From assembly GCA_964036275.1 (NCBI GenBank), contig OZ038437.1, positions 19,326,859 to 19,390,858 on the forward strand: a DNA stretch of 64,000 bases. The letters run 5' to 3'. Both the position numbers and the translations under genes were made by a program. The stretch comes from Litoditis marina. Taxonomy: Eukaryota; Nematoda; Chromadorea; Rhabditida; Rhabditidae. Positions 11,340 to 35,833 of the stretch are shown in pieces. Each line of letters starts with the position of its first letter. Position 1 is the stretch's first letter. Below the pieces are notes generated by a model. The model had not been told where the DNA came from. It saw only the letters and a program-made list of their open reading frames with translations, and did no database searches.

Positions 11340-11416
11340 TCGACCCTCGCACTACACACTTCCATCAGTTTGGAAACAAATCAACAAGAAAACAAACCAT
11401 GGTTTATTATGAGGGA
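11340..11416 (+). repeat. 77-bp direct repeat, right copy
   Basis: Base-for-base identical to 10915-10991; the two copies bound a 348-bp segment. Confidence 0.85.
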
Positions 11417-11832
11417 AAACACAACTACGGATAGAAAACGTACATAAAACTAAAGGAAAAACTATGCAACCATTACTTCTGGAGAAAAACTAGAAAATAA
11501 AATATAAATAAAACACATTTTCAATCTTCAACCTCGATCTCAATCATTAACCAGAATCATTATTTCGATGACATATTCAAATGATCCTAATTAAGTTGAA
11601 AAAATGATGAAGATGTCAACAAAACTTTATCGACAATAGGATGACTCTAACATAACTCAGAACATGACTGAAGTCACGAAATGACAACATTCTCAAACAT
11701 ATTACGACGTAGAAATAAATTAACAGAGCTCAGAACATGAAGATCGGACGGTAACAAAACAAGCAGAAGTTGAAAAGTGGGTGAACAAACTTGTAGTTTG
11801 TAGTCTGATCACCAGAATGAACAGATGACCAA

Positions 11833-25984
<14,152 letters not shown>

Positions 25985-26660
25985 GTCGAGATTATTCTTC
26001 TTCTAATTGAAAGCTCCAGTGACCCAAATTTGTACTGGAAAAGTGGAAAACGAATAAGAGTAAATTAGTGTTTCCGTACAATAATGCATGAAAAATGTTT
26101 ATGTAACAAAATGGAGTAATAATATTTTTCTGATTAAAACCGGACAGCAGTGTTACTTGAATAATAGCTAGCATGTGCCTTTCATCAATGGAATAGAGCT
26201 AGCTAAATGTTTGAAAACAGAAAATAACTGTCTCGTTTCTCATGAGTTCTACATGTAAACACGCCAACAACTGGTTATTTAGGTTTCCAACCAGATTTAC
26301 GTGAAGTATGATCAGTTCGTGAACAAAAACACGCATCTCTGCATTGTATTTACAGTCAAATTGAAGAATAACATAAAAACATGTTGAATATAATGGTTTC
26401 CAGCTTCTTTTAGCTGCGAAATCTTAACCCTGTTGATTCTGCTTGTCACGTAGAACATTGAATTCTCTTCAAATCCTCAAAATACTATACAGAAACGTCG
26501 ACAAAAATGGTTAAATTCGTTTACAAAACTCAAAAGGTCGAGAAAAAATTAAAATCGAAAGAGCGAGTGCCGCGTGGCGGTCAGCCGCGACGCGCGGCTA
26601 TAATACCGTACTTTTTCGAATGCGGCCAGCCGCGAAAATCAAATTTTCAAAATCGAGAGC
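25985..26660 (-). promoter_or_regulatory. Probable 5' UTR and promoter of the ZFR-like gene
   Basis: Upstream of the start codon a strong acceptor (tttccacttttccag, ending at 26037) suggests a short 5' UTR exon of about 52 nt before the ATG and a non-coding intron. Further out, 26560-26650 is a GC/CpG-rich island in AT-rich surroundings, with repeated GCCGCG and GCGCGG strings and, read on the minus strand, a TATTATAG string beside them. Placement of the transcription start there is inferred; no experimental signal is available. The 5' leader could instead come from a trans-spliced leader. Confidence 0.4.
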
Positions 26661-26971
26661 ACTAAATTGAGATTTTAGAAGATATTAATAAAAAATCCTG
26701 TGTCTTTCCGTGCTAGAAGTCTTGATTGTAATAACATTAGATTTACGTTTCATTTGAAAAACTCGGAGTGATGAGGGCGCGAATATCGCATATCAACTTC
26801 AAAACATGAATTTCAGAATCTCAATCATTCCTTATTTATTTTCAATAACACTTTATGTCTTTTCTCACTCGTATCTATTCTCGGAACTCTTTGTTAGTTG
26901 GTGAGCCAAACATTGGAGTTGTCCAAAATATCTTATTACCTTCAAAAATACACATAAAAAAGGCCAATTCC

Positions 26972-27190
26972 ACAAGGAACCCGGTATTTCGTTAACCCTC
27001 TTAGTTAACCATTAACCATTAACCGGGTTAACCCTTTTGTTAACCAATTTGTAACCCTCTTTTACAACGTGTTTTGGGGGGAATTTTGGGTTACCAGGTG
27101 GTTAACAAAGGGATTAACCAGGTAACCCGGTTAATGGTTAACTGCTAGGGTTAACGAAATACCGGGTTAAATAAAGAGTTCGCCCATAAA
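26972..27190 (+). repeat. TTAACC/GGTTAA palindromic dispersed repeat, best copy
   Basis: Ends GGTATTTCGTTAACCCTC and AGGGTTAACGAAATACC are near-perfect inverted repeats. The interior is built of TTAACC and GGTTAA hexamers around TTTACAACGTGTTTTGG. It lies just downstream of the MARVEL-like stop codon and could overlap its 3' UTR. Confidence 0.75.
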
Positions 27191-27233
27191 AAATGACAAT
27201 ATAAAAATGCGTTTTCCCTGGTAGAATCGGAAT

Positions 27234-29677
27234 CTAGTACGGTAGTACTGTAGTTGCTGGTGGTTGGTCGAAATTCGTGCTGGGATACCAAGACCATCTT
27301 TTCCAGAATAGAAGAAGAATCACGAGATCCGTTATGTACACGGCAGCTGTAGTGAAAAGGGCACCCTGTAACAAAGTGGTTGACAAGAGGGATGTATAGA
27401 ATGCTGTATACTTGTATTCTGCTGTGTTAGCCTGTAACTTTCACGTAGCCTGTAACAAAACAGTTGTTTACAGGAAAATCACATTGCAATGCATAAGATT
27501 GTTCTGGTGTGTACTACTATACGCACCCCATAACAAAAGTGATTGTTTACTGGATATGCATAGTATACTGAACACTTGTATTCTGCTGTGTATTCTGATG
27601 TGTACACACCTTCTGTAACAAATCGATTGTTTATAGGCATAGTATACTGTATACCTAAACTCCGCTGTGTACCATTTTGTAACACACTACATTAGGTTGG
27701 CTCTTTCCAAAACAAGCCGAAACAGTGGGTGTTGCTCTATCCAACTGTGTTTGTAGTTTGATCCCGGAGCTTTTCGGGCGAAATTCAGAAGTGAAGTTCT
27801 GGATCCAGTTTAAACTACAAACGCCAGAAGCTTGCTTCGATCCCACATACAGCAACATTATCCGTACGTCACCCCAATGTTCACTTAGTTTGCTGTGCCG
27901 TATAACTTTGAATCCTACAGTACACACTTCAACTTCTCAATTATTGTTTTTAATGACGTTAAACTTTGCTGAGAGCATTCGGGAACACTCGTACTAATAT
28001 GGAATCAGAACCGAATGCAGAAACTGTTAACCTCTGCGGCATTTACGTATCTGAAGCGCAAGGAAAACATGCACATGTACTCATACTCTGAGAGTCAGCA
28101 TGAATGAGAAAGACTATATTGATTGATTAAACCTAGTTTGACCTACCGCCGCCAGAGCCGGCATAGTTTCCCATTCCGGGTTGATATCGGCCCAATGGCG
28201 GGCACAGAAAATGGCCATGAAAAGACCGGACAGGGAAAGGCCACAGATCAATAACACGTACAGTACAACTTCCTGGAACAGAAAAATTAGGTTATCAATC
28301 AGTTTTTTCGTGAAAACCGTGGATGATTCGCGCGGTGTGATACGCGGAGAAATAGGGTTTCACAATTTGTAGCGGGGTTCAGGCAGGGCTGTGCTGAATA
28401 CGTTCTTTATTATACTATCTCTAGTGCGTACCAAATATAAAAAATATCTGTGAAACTCCATTCGGGCCCAAAGTTTAGGAGACCCGGACGCTAACCACTG
28501 TAACAACTGGGCCGATAACAACGTTGGTGATGAATCGTATATATGTGTTCCTACACAGCACAAAATGAGATATACAGTACCCTCCGGCCATTCGGTTGGC
28601 GACGACTATGTACAAAAACGTGACTGACCGTGATAAACCATGGGGTGGATTGGATTCGAATGTTGAGGAGTAGAACGTAGGAAATAAGCAGTGTAAAGGA
28701 GACAATTATTCCAAATGAGGAGAAAAACAATGGGAGACCCCGTTCATCCTGGACTGGCTGGGAGTAACTGACGAGCACCAGGGAGAGGAAACAGAGAACC
28801 TGGAAAATTAATATTCACTAGAAGTAAATTAAATAGTCGCGTAAAGTTTGCATTCCAACCAGGAATCGTGCTCTTTGTCAATTCACGTTTCCGAGTTCTG
28901 CTGTGTTTAACATGTTTCACTTAACTGTGCAATTGACCAACAGTATACAGGGGGACCAGGCCGTATGCAAGAGTATCCCAGTGCCTAAAGGTCAGTCTGC
29001 GTCTCTCTCTCCCTTCCCCTCTTTCTCTCCCTCTCTCGCTTTCTCTCTCTATTCCTTTCTCTCTTTCCCTATCTCTCTCTGCCCTCTCTCTCTCCCTTTC
29101 TATTTCTCAAATATCATCTCGTTGTTACTTCGTTGTGTTTAACTTTCAAGAAAGACAAGAAAGACGGATTTTGACGTCTGAAGTTATCTCAAAAAGTGGT
29201 AAGAGATTGTCTAGTAGTTTCAAGATCCTACTGCAAGTGTATACGAACGTGTGACACTGACTATAAACGATGACAGTACTGGAACTGTACTTTGATCGGC
29301 AGACACAGCAATATGAACGCAGCGCGACCAAACTACAAACCCATAAGATCAGACTAAGGCTGTGACCTTCGCTTTCGAGGACGACCCCAAAGCTCTGAGT
29401 GACCAACTCTCGATTGTAGTTTGATCTCGACAAATCGATCAAAAACAACGGAATCAAACTACAAATACAGCGAAATACACCAAATAGACCTACTTGGAAA
29501 AAATCAAACCCCATAAACTAACAATTTCTATGAACTTGATGAGTCCTCTCGAGCTGGAGGGATATTCAGTATCGAATTGCATGACCTTTCCGTTGACCTC
29601 AAAGGTGTACGGTAGGTCTTCGTGCCAGGATTCTTTCTGTACTACCTCCTCGCGATCGAAGGACATCATCTTCGAGC
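27234..29677 (-). CDS. Four-transmembrane MARVEL-like protein (CMTM/plasmolipin style), 191 aa
   Basis: Small tetraspan membrane protein. Coding exons 29669-29523 (exon opens at 29677, start ATG 29669), 28799-28629, 28272-28147 and 27365-27234 (stop TAG) join in phase 0 to give 191 residues. A polar N-terminal segment of about 40 residues is followed by SRGLIKFIEI-VLCFLSLVLVSYS (TM1), PLFFSSFGIIVSFTLLISYV (TM2), VVLYVLLICGLSLSGLFMAI (TM3) and ALFTTAAVYITDLVILLLFW (TM4), then a short cytosolic tail ending TTVLPY. The charged lead-in, the GLIKFIEI entry to TM1 and the N-in, C-in four-helix layout match MARVEL-domain proteins that act in membrane apposition and vesicle traffic; that assignment is by architecture, not close identity. 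The exon bearing ATG begins 8 nt upstream of it after TCTCTCTAG, so a 5' UTR exon or spliced leader is likely. The second exon is hemmed in by repeats on both sides. Confidence 0.68.
28437..28612 (-). repeat. SINE-like repeat copy, tRNA-related, in MARVEL gene intron 2
   Basis: Read on the minus strand it shows the family order: TAGTCGTCGCCAAC, GGAGGGTACTGTATATCTCA, then a tRNA-like part with CAGTGGTTAGCGTC (A-box-like) and a degraded B box, ending in ATATTTGGTAC. It matches the copies at 32697, 53611 and 57171 but is the most diverged. It starts about 17 nt after the donor of the second MARVEL exon. Confidence 0.75.
28811..28947 (+). mobile_element. MITE copy A (six-copy family with TATACT/AGTATA ends)
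   Basis: Begins CACTAGAAGTAAATT and ends TTGACCAACAGTATA; the interior contains TCTTTGTCAATTCACGTTTC and the GAGTTCTGCTGTGTTTAACA box shared by the other copies. It lies 12 nt from the 3' splice site of the second MARVEL exon (intron side). Confidence 0.75.
28995..29108 (+). repeat. CT-rich microsatellite
   Basis: Interrupted CTCTCT/TTTCTC tract inside the first coding intron of the MARVEL-like gene. Confidence 0.85.
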
Positions 29678-30604
29678 CTAGAGAGAAAACAAACAACACT
29701 TTGAAATAATGAATTTTTTTATGAATGGTCTAAAGAGTATACTCTGTTTCATTAATCGATGTCCTTCTACAGTACATCGTCCAATATTCGGGAGGATTTT
29801 TCTATTGAATAATTGATTATTTTGGTTTCAGACCAGAATTTGCAAAAGTTAAGATGCAGAAGGATTAAAGAGTACCAAATATACCAACTCCGATCTTGAA
29901 CTTCGAGTAGATTACTGTAGAGGGCTATAAGAGGGTGGAACTATATCTTTCCCTCATTTTGGTTTTCTTTGCTAACACGTCGTGAACATGATAGGAAACT
30001 GACCGGGGGCTGCTAAATAAGGTTACGAAAAAACTTAAACTTCATTAATCGAACTAATTACTGCATTCTCGGCTCGGAATTTTCGGGAAAGGGAAGAAAA
30101 CTTTTGAGCGTTGAATCCAATTCATGGTTCTACTACGCTGTCAAATACGTTTCACAAATACCTCGTTATCACAAAAACGGTCTAGTTACAATCGTTGTGA
30201 TTTGATTTCTTAACATGCCGTAACTAACAAACTTCGACCGAAAAGACACTGGACCAAACTACAAACCCAGCGAGAACATACGCCGTATAAACCTGCTTTG
30301 GAAAGAACAAACCCTATGTCCGACCTCCCCTATTCCTCTTTCAACATTATCTCCCATCACAGGTCTAAAATGCAAAATATGATGGAAAAAGCGGAACGAA
30401 GTGTGTAAAGTGAGCAAAAGTGGGCGGGTTTGTATGTTACATAAATGATAAACACTAATTTACGTTTTTCAAGAGTTTACAAATCATTATATTCTTTAAA
30501 AAATGGTTGAAAAAGCGGGAAGAAGTGTGTAAAGTGAGCAAAAGTGGGCGGGTTTCCCTCGATATTTGTATTTTCGAGTCTTCTGTTTGTATTGGGGAAG
30601 CAGA

Positions 30605-30630
30605 GGGGGGGGGGGGGGGGGGGGGGGGGG
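30605..30630 (+). repeat. Poly-G homopolymer run
   Basis: An almost uninterrupted run of about 25 guanines, in a sequence that also has shorter G or C runs at 1861-1881, 2007-2019, 9302-9312, 21737-21750 and 52121-52138. It could form a G-quadruplex and its length may be unreliable in assembly. Confidence 0.9.
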
Positions 30631-30810
30631 CAGGGATCGGGAAGACACAATCAGGTTGGAAAACAATAGAGAGATGATACGGAATAAACAGGGATATAGT
30701 TCTCTTTATTTCCACGAACACTCCTACAGTACCTGTTGGAACTTTACTGTGAATGGTTCGTAGTGCAAACTGTGCTATAATGCAAACGTTACGTGACTGT
30801 TCACTTTGCT

Positions 30811-30900
30811 TGTATACTAGAAATACATTAGATAGTCACGTAAAGTTAGTTCTGCTGTGTTGAACATGTTTCAGGTGACTGTGCAATTGACTAACAGTTG
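30811..30900 (+). mobile_element. MITE copy B, internally deleted
   Basis: Starts TGTATACTAGAAATACATTA, contains TAGTCACGTAAAGTTAG fused directly to TTCTGCTGTGTTGAACATG and ends TGCAATTGACTAACAGT. The middle third present in the copies at 53802 and 63442 is missing. Confidence 0.75.
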
Positions 30901-31483
30901 AGTCCTCTTTATTCCTACGTGCATTCCTACCAATACCCTTTGGAACTTTAGTATGAATGTTTTGAAAAACCACCTCGGCTCGGTACGGAAGAATCCTTAT
31001 CAGGAAAAAACTATATGAAAAACCGAATCTTACTTTTAGAAACAGTAAAAAAAGTGTTTTCACCAAATTCGTTTGAATACTCCGCTCAATCCGGCTCATT
31101 TGTGATATAGTTCGATCCATCCACTTATAATCCTCTATAGTAATACGCTCAAACTTTCAGGTCAAAGTTCGCTATGTTGGCGTTTGTGGATTTTCTCCTA
31201 GTTTTGGTAATGTCTCCCGCACCTTTACTAATACAAACTTTGAAAATTTGGAATCAAAATAATGATTCATTCGTTAGAAAACGCCTCCTGAATGTTTGAC
31301 GGATTACTGTAGAAGGACATCGACTGGTGAAACAGAGTATATAACTGGCTGTAACTACGCGGGAACATGTATCACAAACTGGTAATAGTAGATAAAATAA
31401 CGAATAATAACAATAAAATGTGTGTATGCCAAACATAACAGGGAAATAGTATTTCCATTGTCATAGTGAGTTTATCTTTTATT

Positions 31484-31547
31484 CTACTAGAGAAAGAGAG
31501 CGGAAGAGAGCGAAGAGTAAGAGAAAATGAGACGGGTATAGAAAGAT

Positions 31548-31599
<52 letters not shown>

Positions 31600-31873
31600 A
31601 GGAGAGAGAGAGAGTGTAAGAGAGATAGAGATAGAGAGAGATAGAGCTATAGAGAGAGAGGTGAGCGAGAGAGGGGAAACAGAGATAATGATAGAGAGAG
31701 AGAAAGAGGTAGAGATTGATAAAAAGATTAAGAAATAGATAGATAGAGACGGAGAGAGAACACGAGGGATAGAGAGAATGGGAAGAGAGAGTGAGAGAGA
31801 GATGGAGAAGAGAAAGTGAGAGAGGGTAAGAGAGATAGAGATAGAGTCAGATAGAGATTCATAGAGAGAGAGT

Positions 31874-31909
<36 letters not shown>

Positions 31910-31918
31910 GAGAGTTAT
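31484..31918 (+). repeat. GA-rich microsatellite block
   Basis: About 430 bp of GA/GAGAGA tract with AGATAG variants. Open frames through it (Arg/Glu or Ser/Leu repeats) are a by-product of the dinucleotide repeat. Confidence 0.95.
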
Positions 31919-32056
31919 TGATTATTCCCCACTCACCATAGTATTCGACGGGCACAGTATGTATAGTATATAATCCTTCCGCCCGACAACCACAATAAAA
32001 GGGAAACTGGGGGGATTTAGGCAGGGAAAAGAACAATTGGAAGGGGAACAACCGGT

Positions 32057-32059
<3 letters not shown>

Positions 32060-32109
<50 letters not shown>

Positions 32110-32335
32110 TGTCTCTCTCTTTCACTTTATCTTTCTCGTTCTCTCTCTCTACGTCTCTCTGTTTATCTTTCTCTGCCTCTCTCTCTATCTCTCTCTCTCT
32201 CTCTCAATCTTCCCTTTTCTCTCACTAACGCATTCCCTCTTTTATCTTAACGTCCTGAGTCTCTAGCTCTATTCCCTCTCGCAGTATCAGAGAGGGAGAG
32301 AGGGAGAGTTTGAGAGAGAGAGAGAGAGAGAGAAA
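32060..32335 (+). repeat. CT-rich block followed by a GA-rich block
   Basis: CT dinucleotide tract (32060-32220) followed about 80 bp later by a GA tract (32288-32335), that is, opposite-strand versions of the same microsatellite facing each other. Confidence 0.95.
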
Positions 32336-32696
32336 AAAATGTACATGTCTTTCTTGATCTTTCCATCTCTCTCCTCTTAACTCTCTAAACTATACATCAA
32401 TATGTCACTTTTCACTTTACTTCTAGATAGTATACTTAGAATGTCATAATGCTCAGTTGTTGAACTCTCTCTGGGACCCCCAAATAACCTGGAAAAAACC
32501 GCTTTGGTCAAAATAAACCACCTCGGCTCGTCGGTACGGGAGAATCTCTAGTAGGAGAAAAACTATATGAAAACAGAATGTTACTTATAGAAAAAATAAT
32601 AATTTTAATATGTTTCACGTGAACTAAAAGTGACGTATCTTACCCGCTGCTTGTTGTTTTATATCTCCGCTTTTCAACATCAAACTACAGAGATTC

Positions 32697-32885
32697 ACTA
32701 TAGTCGTTGTCAACGGAAAAAGGGAAGGGTACTGTATATCTCACTTTCCGCTGTGTGCGCACACATGTCTTTGATTCCAGAGCTTGACCGTTATGTGCTC
32801 TAATAGCGCAGTGCTTAGCGGCTTGCCAGGAACATTTCGCTCGCAGGTTCGATTCTGGGGAGACACCGACATTTATAAACTTGGC
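32697..32885 (+). repeat. SINE-like repeat copy, tRNA-derived
   Basis: TATAGTCGTTGTCAACGG, GGTACTGTATATCTCACTTT, CGCTGTGTGCGCACACATGT, then a tRNA-like module with A box AATAGCGCAGTGCTTAGCGG and B box AGGTTCGATTCTGG, ending at TTGGCACCC. RNA polymerase III-type internal promoter boxes are inferred from sequence. Confidence 0.85.
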
Positions 32886-33054
32886 ACCCACTATATACTC
32901 TCTTTATCTTCATCCTCCTAAACTTTCTGTTCGATTTCCTTTCAACCTGTAAAACACTGCACATTTGCTTGTGAGATATTGTAATACATCCCTGAACCTG
33001 AATCGCTGTGTTTGTAGTTTTTTTTGCTGTTCAGTCCAGGAATTGGGCCCACAA

Positions 33055-33243
33055 GGAACCTGGTATTTCGTTAACTTATCAGGTAACCTTAACCGGGTCA
33101 CCTTGTTAACCCTTTTGTAAACCCCTTTGTAACCCTCTTTTACAATGTCTTTTGGGAGAAATTTGTGGTTAACAAGTGGTTAACATAGGGTTAATGGTTA
33201 ACTGCTAGGGTTAACAAAATATCGGGTTAGATAAAGAATTCGC
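33055..33243 (+). repeat. TTAACC/GGTTAA palindromic dispersed repeat
   Basis: Opens with GGTATTTCGTTAAC, carries repeated TTAACC on one side and GGTTAA on the other, with a central TAACCCTCTTTTACAATG, and closes with TAGGGTTAACAAAATATCGG. Same family as 5785-5945 and 26972-27190; the block at 33775-33895 is a partial copy. Confidence 0.7.
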
Positions 33244-33409
33244 CCAGGAGCTGCGCATCAAAGTACATTTCTGACTTTGTCCGTTCATATACACACAAAA
33301 AACAGCCTGTACAGCCAGTTCCGTATAGTTTGTTCCCATTTAGAACACTCTATAGTATGATCAAACTTCCAGGTCAAGTGTCTCAGAACGATTGGCGCCA
33401 ACTTTCTTC

Positions 33410-33540
33410 GATTGGCTAGCTACAAAAGCGAGAGAGTGTACAGGTCAATGAGGCCGCAGACATCTGAGTCTCTCTGACCTGCACACTCTCTCGCTCAGCC
33501 AATAAAAAGTGGCTGGCCAATTGGCTGGGAATTGTCTGAG
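33410..33540 (+). repeat. Dispersed repeat with GACCTGCACACTCTCTCG box
   Basis: GCGAGAGAGTGTACAGGTCA faces TCTGACCTGCACACTCTCTC as an inverted pair, followed by CAATTGGCTGGGAATTGTC. Related pieces lie at 485-640 and 16205-16320. Confidence 0.6.
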
Positions 33541-35833
33541 GTGCTATGCTGGCGTTTCTGGATTTGATCCAAATTTTTGGTAATGTTTGAAACCGCAATG
33601 ACATTCTGTTCATCAAAAAAAGCCTCCTGAATAATTGACTGATTACGGTAGAAGGACATAAATTGGTGAAAGAGAGTATAAACCTATCCACCAAAGGTCC
33701 AAAGGGTCAAAGTCCACTATCCTCTCCAATAATGGCAAATTCGACGATGAACCGCCAATTTAGTAAACCCTATCAGGTAAACTCAGACTTAGGTTACTTG
33801 GTAACCCTATTTTACAACGTCTTTTAGGAGAATTTCGCGGTTACCAAGCTGTTAACAAAAGGGTTGACCAGGTAACCCGGTTAATGATTAATTGATCTCT
33901 CCACCAAAGGGTCAAAGTTCACTGTTCCCTCTAATCTCGTATCTGTGTACCTCCGTGGGGCGCGATTGTGTAAACATCATGAATGACTTACAGAAAAAGT
34001 CGTACGGGTTTACACAACCAACAACTTTAACTAGGTACATTGACCAAAAAATTCGATTTAACACTGATTGAAGGCCAATATGTCTTTTTCAAACACAACA
34101 AATCTGTTTAAAGAACCAAAAATCTCACTTGGTTGCTTCTATTCTAAGTGAACCATTTAACTATGAGAATGCAGCATAATTAAAGAATAGAAAACAATAT
34201 CGTTCTGAACAGCTCCTCAGTACCAGAAGATTATCATAAAATAATACGAGAGCTCAATGTATTGTGTTCTATCATCTATGTTACCTGCAAACTATCGACT
34301 TTTCAACTGAACCGTACCATTTATTAGCAAACTGAAACAAAACTCATATTTAACAATGATTCATTTAAAACAACTAACAAAACAAGAAAACATCAAAAAA
34401 TAATCTAAAACAGGCATACCACAACTATAATAAAGAGGGACGCGCATTAAACAGAGGGGTGTACACAGTGAACTAGTTAAACTAGAACAAAGACACAAGA
34501 ATATAACAAAAATAGAAAAAACCATCTACTTTTCACAGGAGTCAAGTTCGGAAAGTACAGTTGAAGTGGATAAGCGGGCAGCTGAAATAATACAATTAAT
34601 AAAAAAACAACATTATCAAAACCAAGTTGTTCTAACTAACCAAGGCAATGAACCCAAAAACTCCAGACAACCCCGCTTAGAAAAAAGTTCGAGCATAATA
34701 CTAAGCACTGTTTGAAAAGCCATAAAGATTATACAATATATATCGTACACTATTTCAGTCTGGGTTAGCTCTCATCCCCATTAATGTATATTGATTTTTA
34801 CATCAACACCATTTCGCTAACTAACAAGTGCACTATACTCGGTAGAATAACCAAGAACATATGCATCACGCAAACTGCCCACACTCCACACAAACGTAAC
34901 ACTAAGCGTAATAGAACCATGGATGGGACAGTTTTGATTTGAGGGTTAAACAGTTGAACATCCACTCCACAGAAAAACCGAACACTTATAGAACTGTTCT
35001 TCAACAAAAACCAGACACCCGCTCAAATAACCAACTATTTATATCAAAGAAACCAGTTTTTCAATAAATATAGCTCCATCCAAGATTTATATCAAATTTA
35101 TAGGTTACGGCTTATTGGAAACAGCCGTTCTGAACAGTACAGTAATCTAAAAAAGATTACCAAACCCCGGTAATTACGTGACATTTCCGTTTAAAGAAAA
35201 ACACCCTTTCCCACATCCATATACTAACGTGACACTAGACTGAGATTGTTACCCCACTATAAGACCCGCGACCCCCTCCTCCATACGGTAACCCCTTGTT
35301 TTGCCTATTTTCAACAAGAAAGTAGACAGTTCCATATTGAGCATACACCGGGACCCATCTAGTCTCACAATGTTAACCCGCAACCCCTCCGCTATAACCA
35401 GACCAAGTTAGTGCCCAGATCCAGATTACCTCTACAGAACCTAACGTGACGCTTCCGTAGACCAGGAAACGAAGTCTGACCATGACGTCAGATTTCTCTC
35501 GAACTCAGAATCATCATAATAATAACCTAGTTCGATGACTTTTATAACCAAGTTCTACACCATTCATAGACCTACACCAGCTCAACAATAAAAATCTGTG
35601 TAAAAAAGTCTAATCATCACACCGGTTGTGAGGCGAAAGCACGACCCCTTCAAGAACCAAGACTGACGTGACATTTCAGTTCCAAGTTCCAAACCTGACT
35701 ATACTATCAAATACCGAGCGTAAGCATCGCATAACTTGGGGTAAAAGACTGTACTGACGTGACATTTCGTAAAAATTCTCGCTATTCAGCCTAAATTATA
35801 AGTCCAACTCTTGTTCCCAGTAAATATGCTTGG

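Larger units (their letters stand above)
7247..11832. other. Intergenic region between the ZFR-like and USP5-like genes, filled with mobile-element remnants
   Basis: No conserved exon was found on either strand. It holds, left to right, one arm of a distant inverted repeat (about 7925-8035), a 192-bp TTAA-flanked element (9007-9198), a decayed LINE reverse transcriptase (9583-10917, minus), a second arm of the inverted repeat (about 10993-11095) and a pair of 77-bp direct repeats (10915-10991, 11340-11416). Stretch 8640-8860 is GC-richer with a TATATAA-like string at 8704, but no attached coding sequence is visible. The rest is AT-rich sequence in which I see nothing specific. Confidence 0.6.
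29700..35800. other. 6-kb gene-poor interval with microsatellites and dispersed repeats
   Basis: No exon was recognised. Contents: a poly-G run (30605-30630), MITE copy B (30811-30900), long GA and CT tracts (31484-31918, 32060-32335), a SINE-like copy (32697-32885), two TTAACC-rich palindromic repeats (33055-33243, 33775-33895) and a diverged copy of another dispersed repeat (about 33410-33540). From 34000 to 35100 the sequence is AT-rich and repeat-poor, and I see nothing specific. The part 34900-35830 may be 3' UTR or the downstream flank of the unrecognised gene. Confidence 0.6.
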
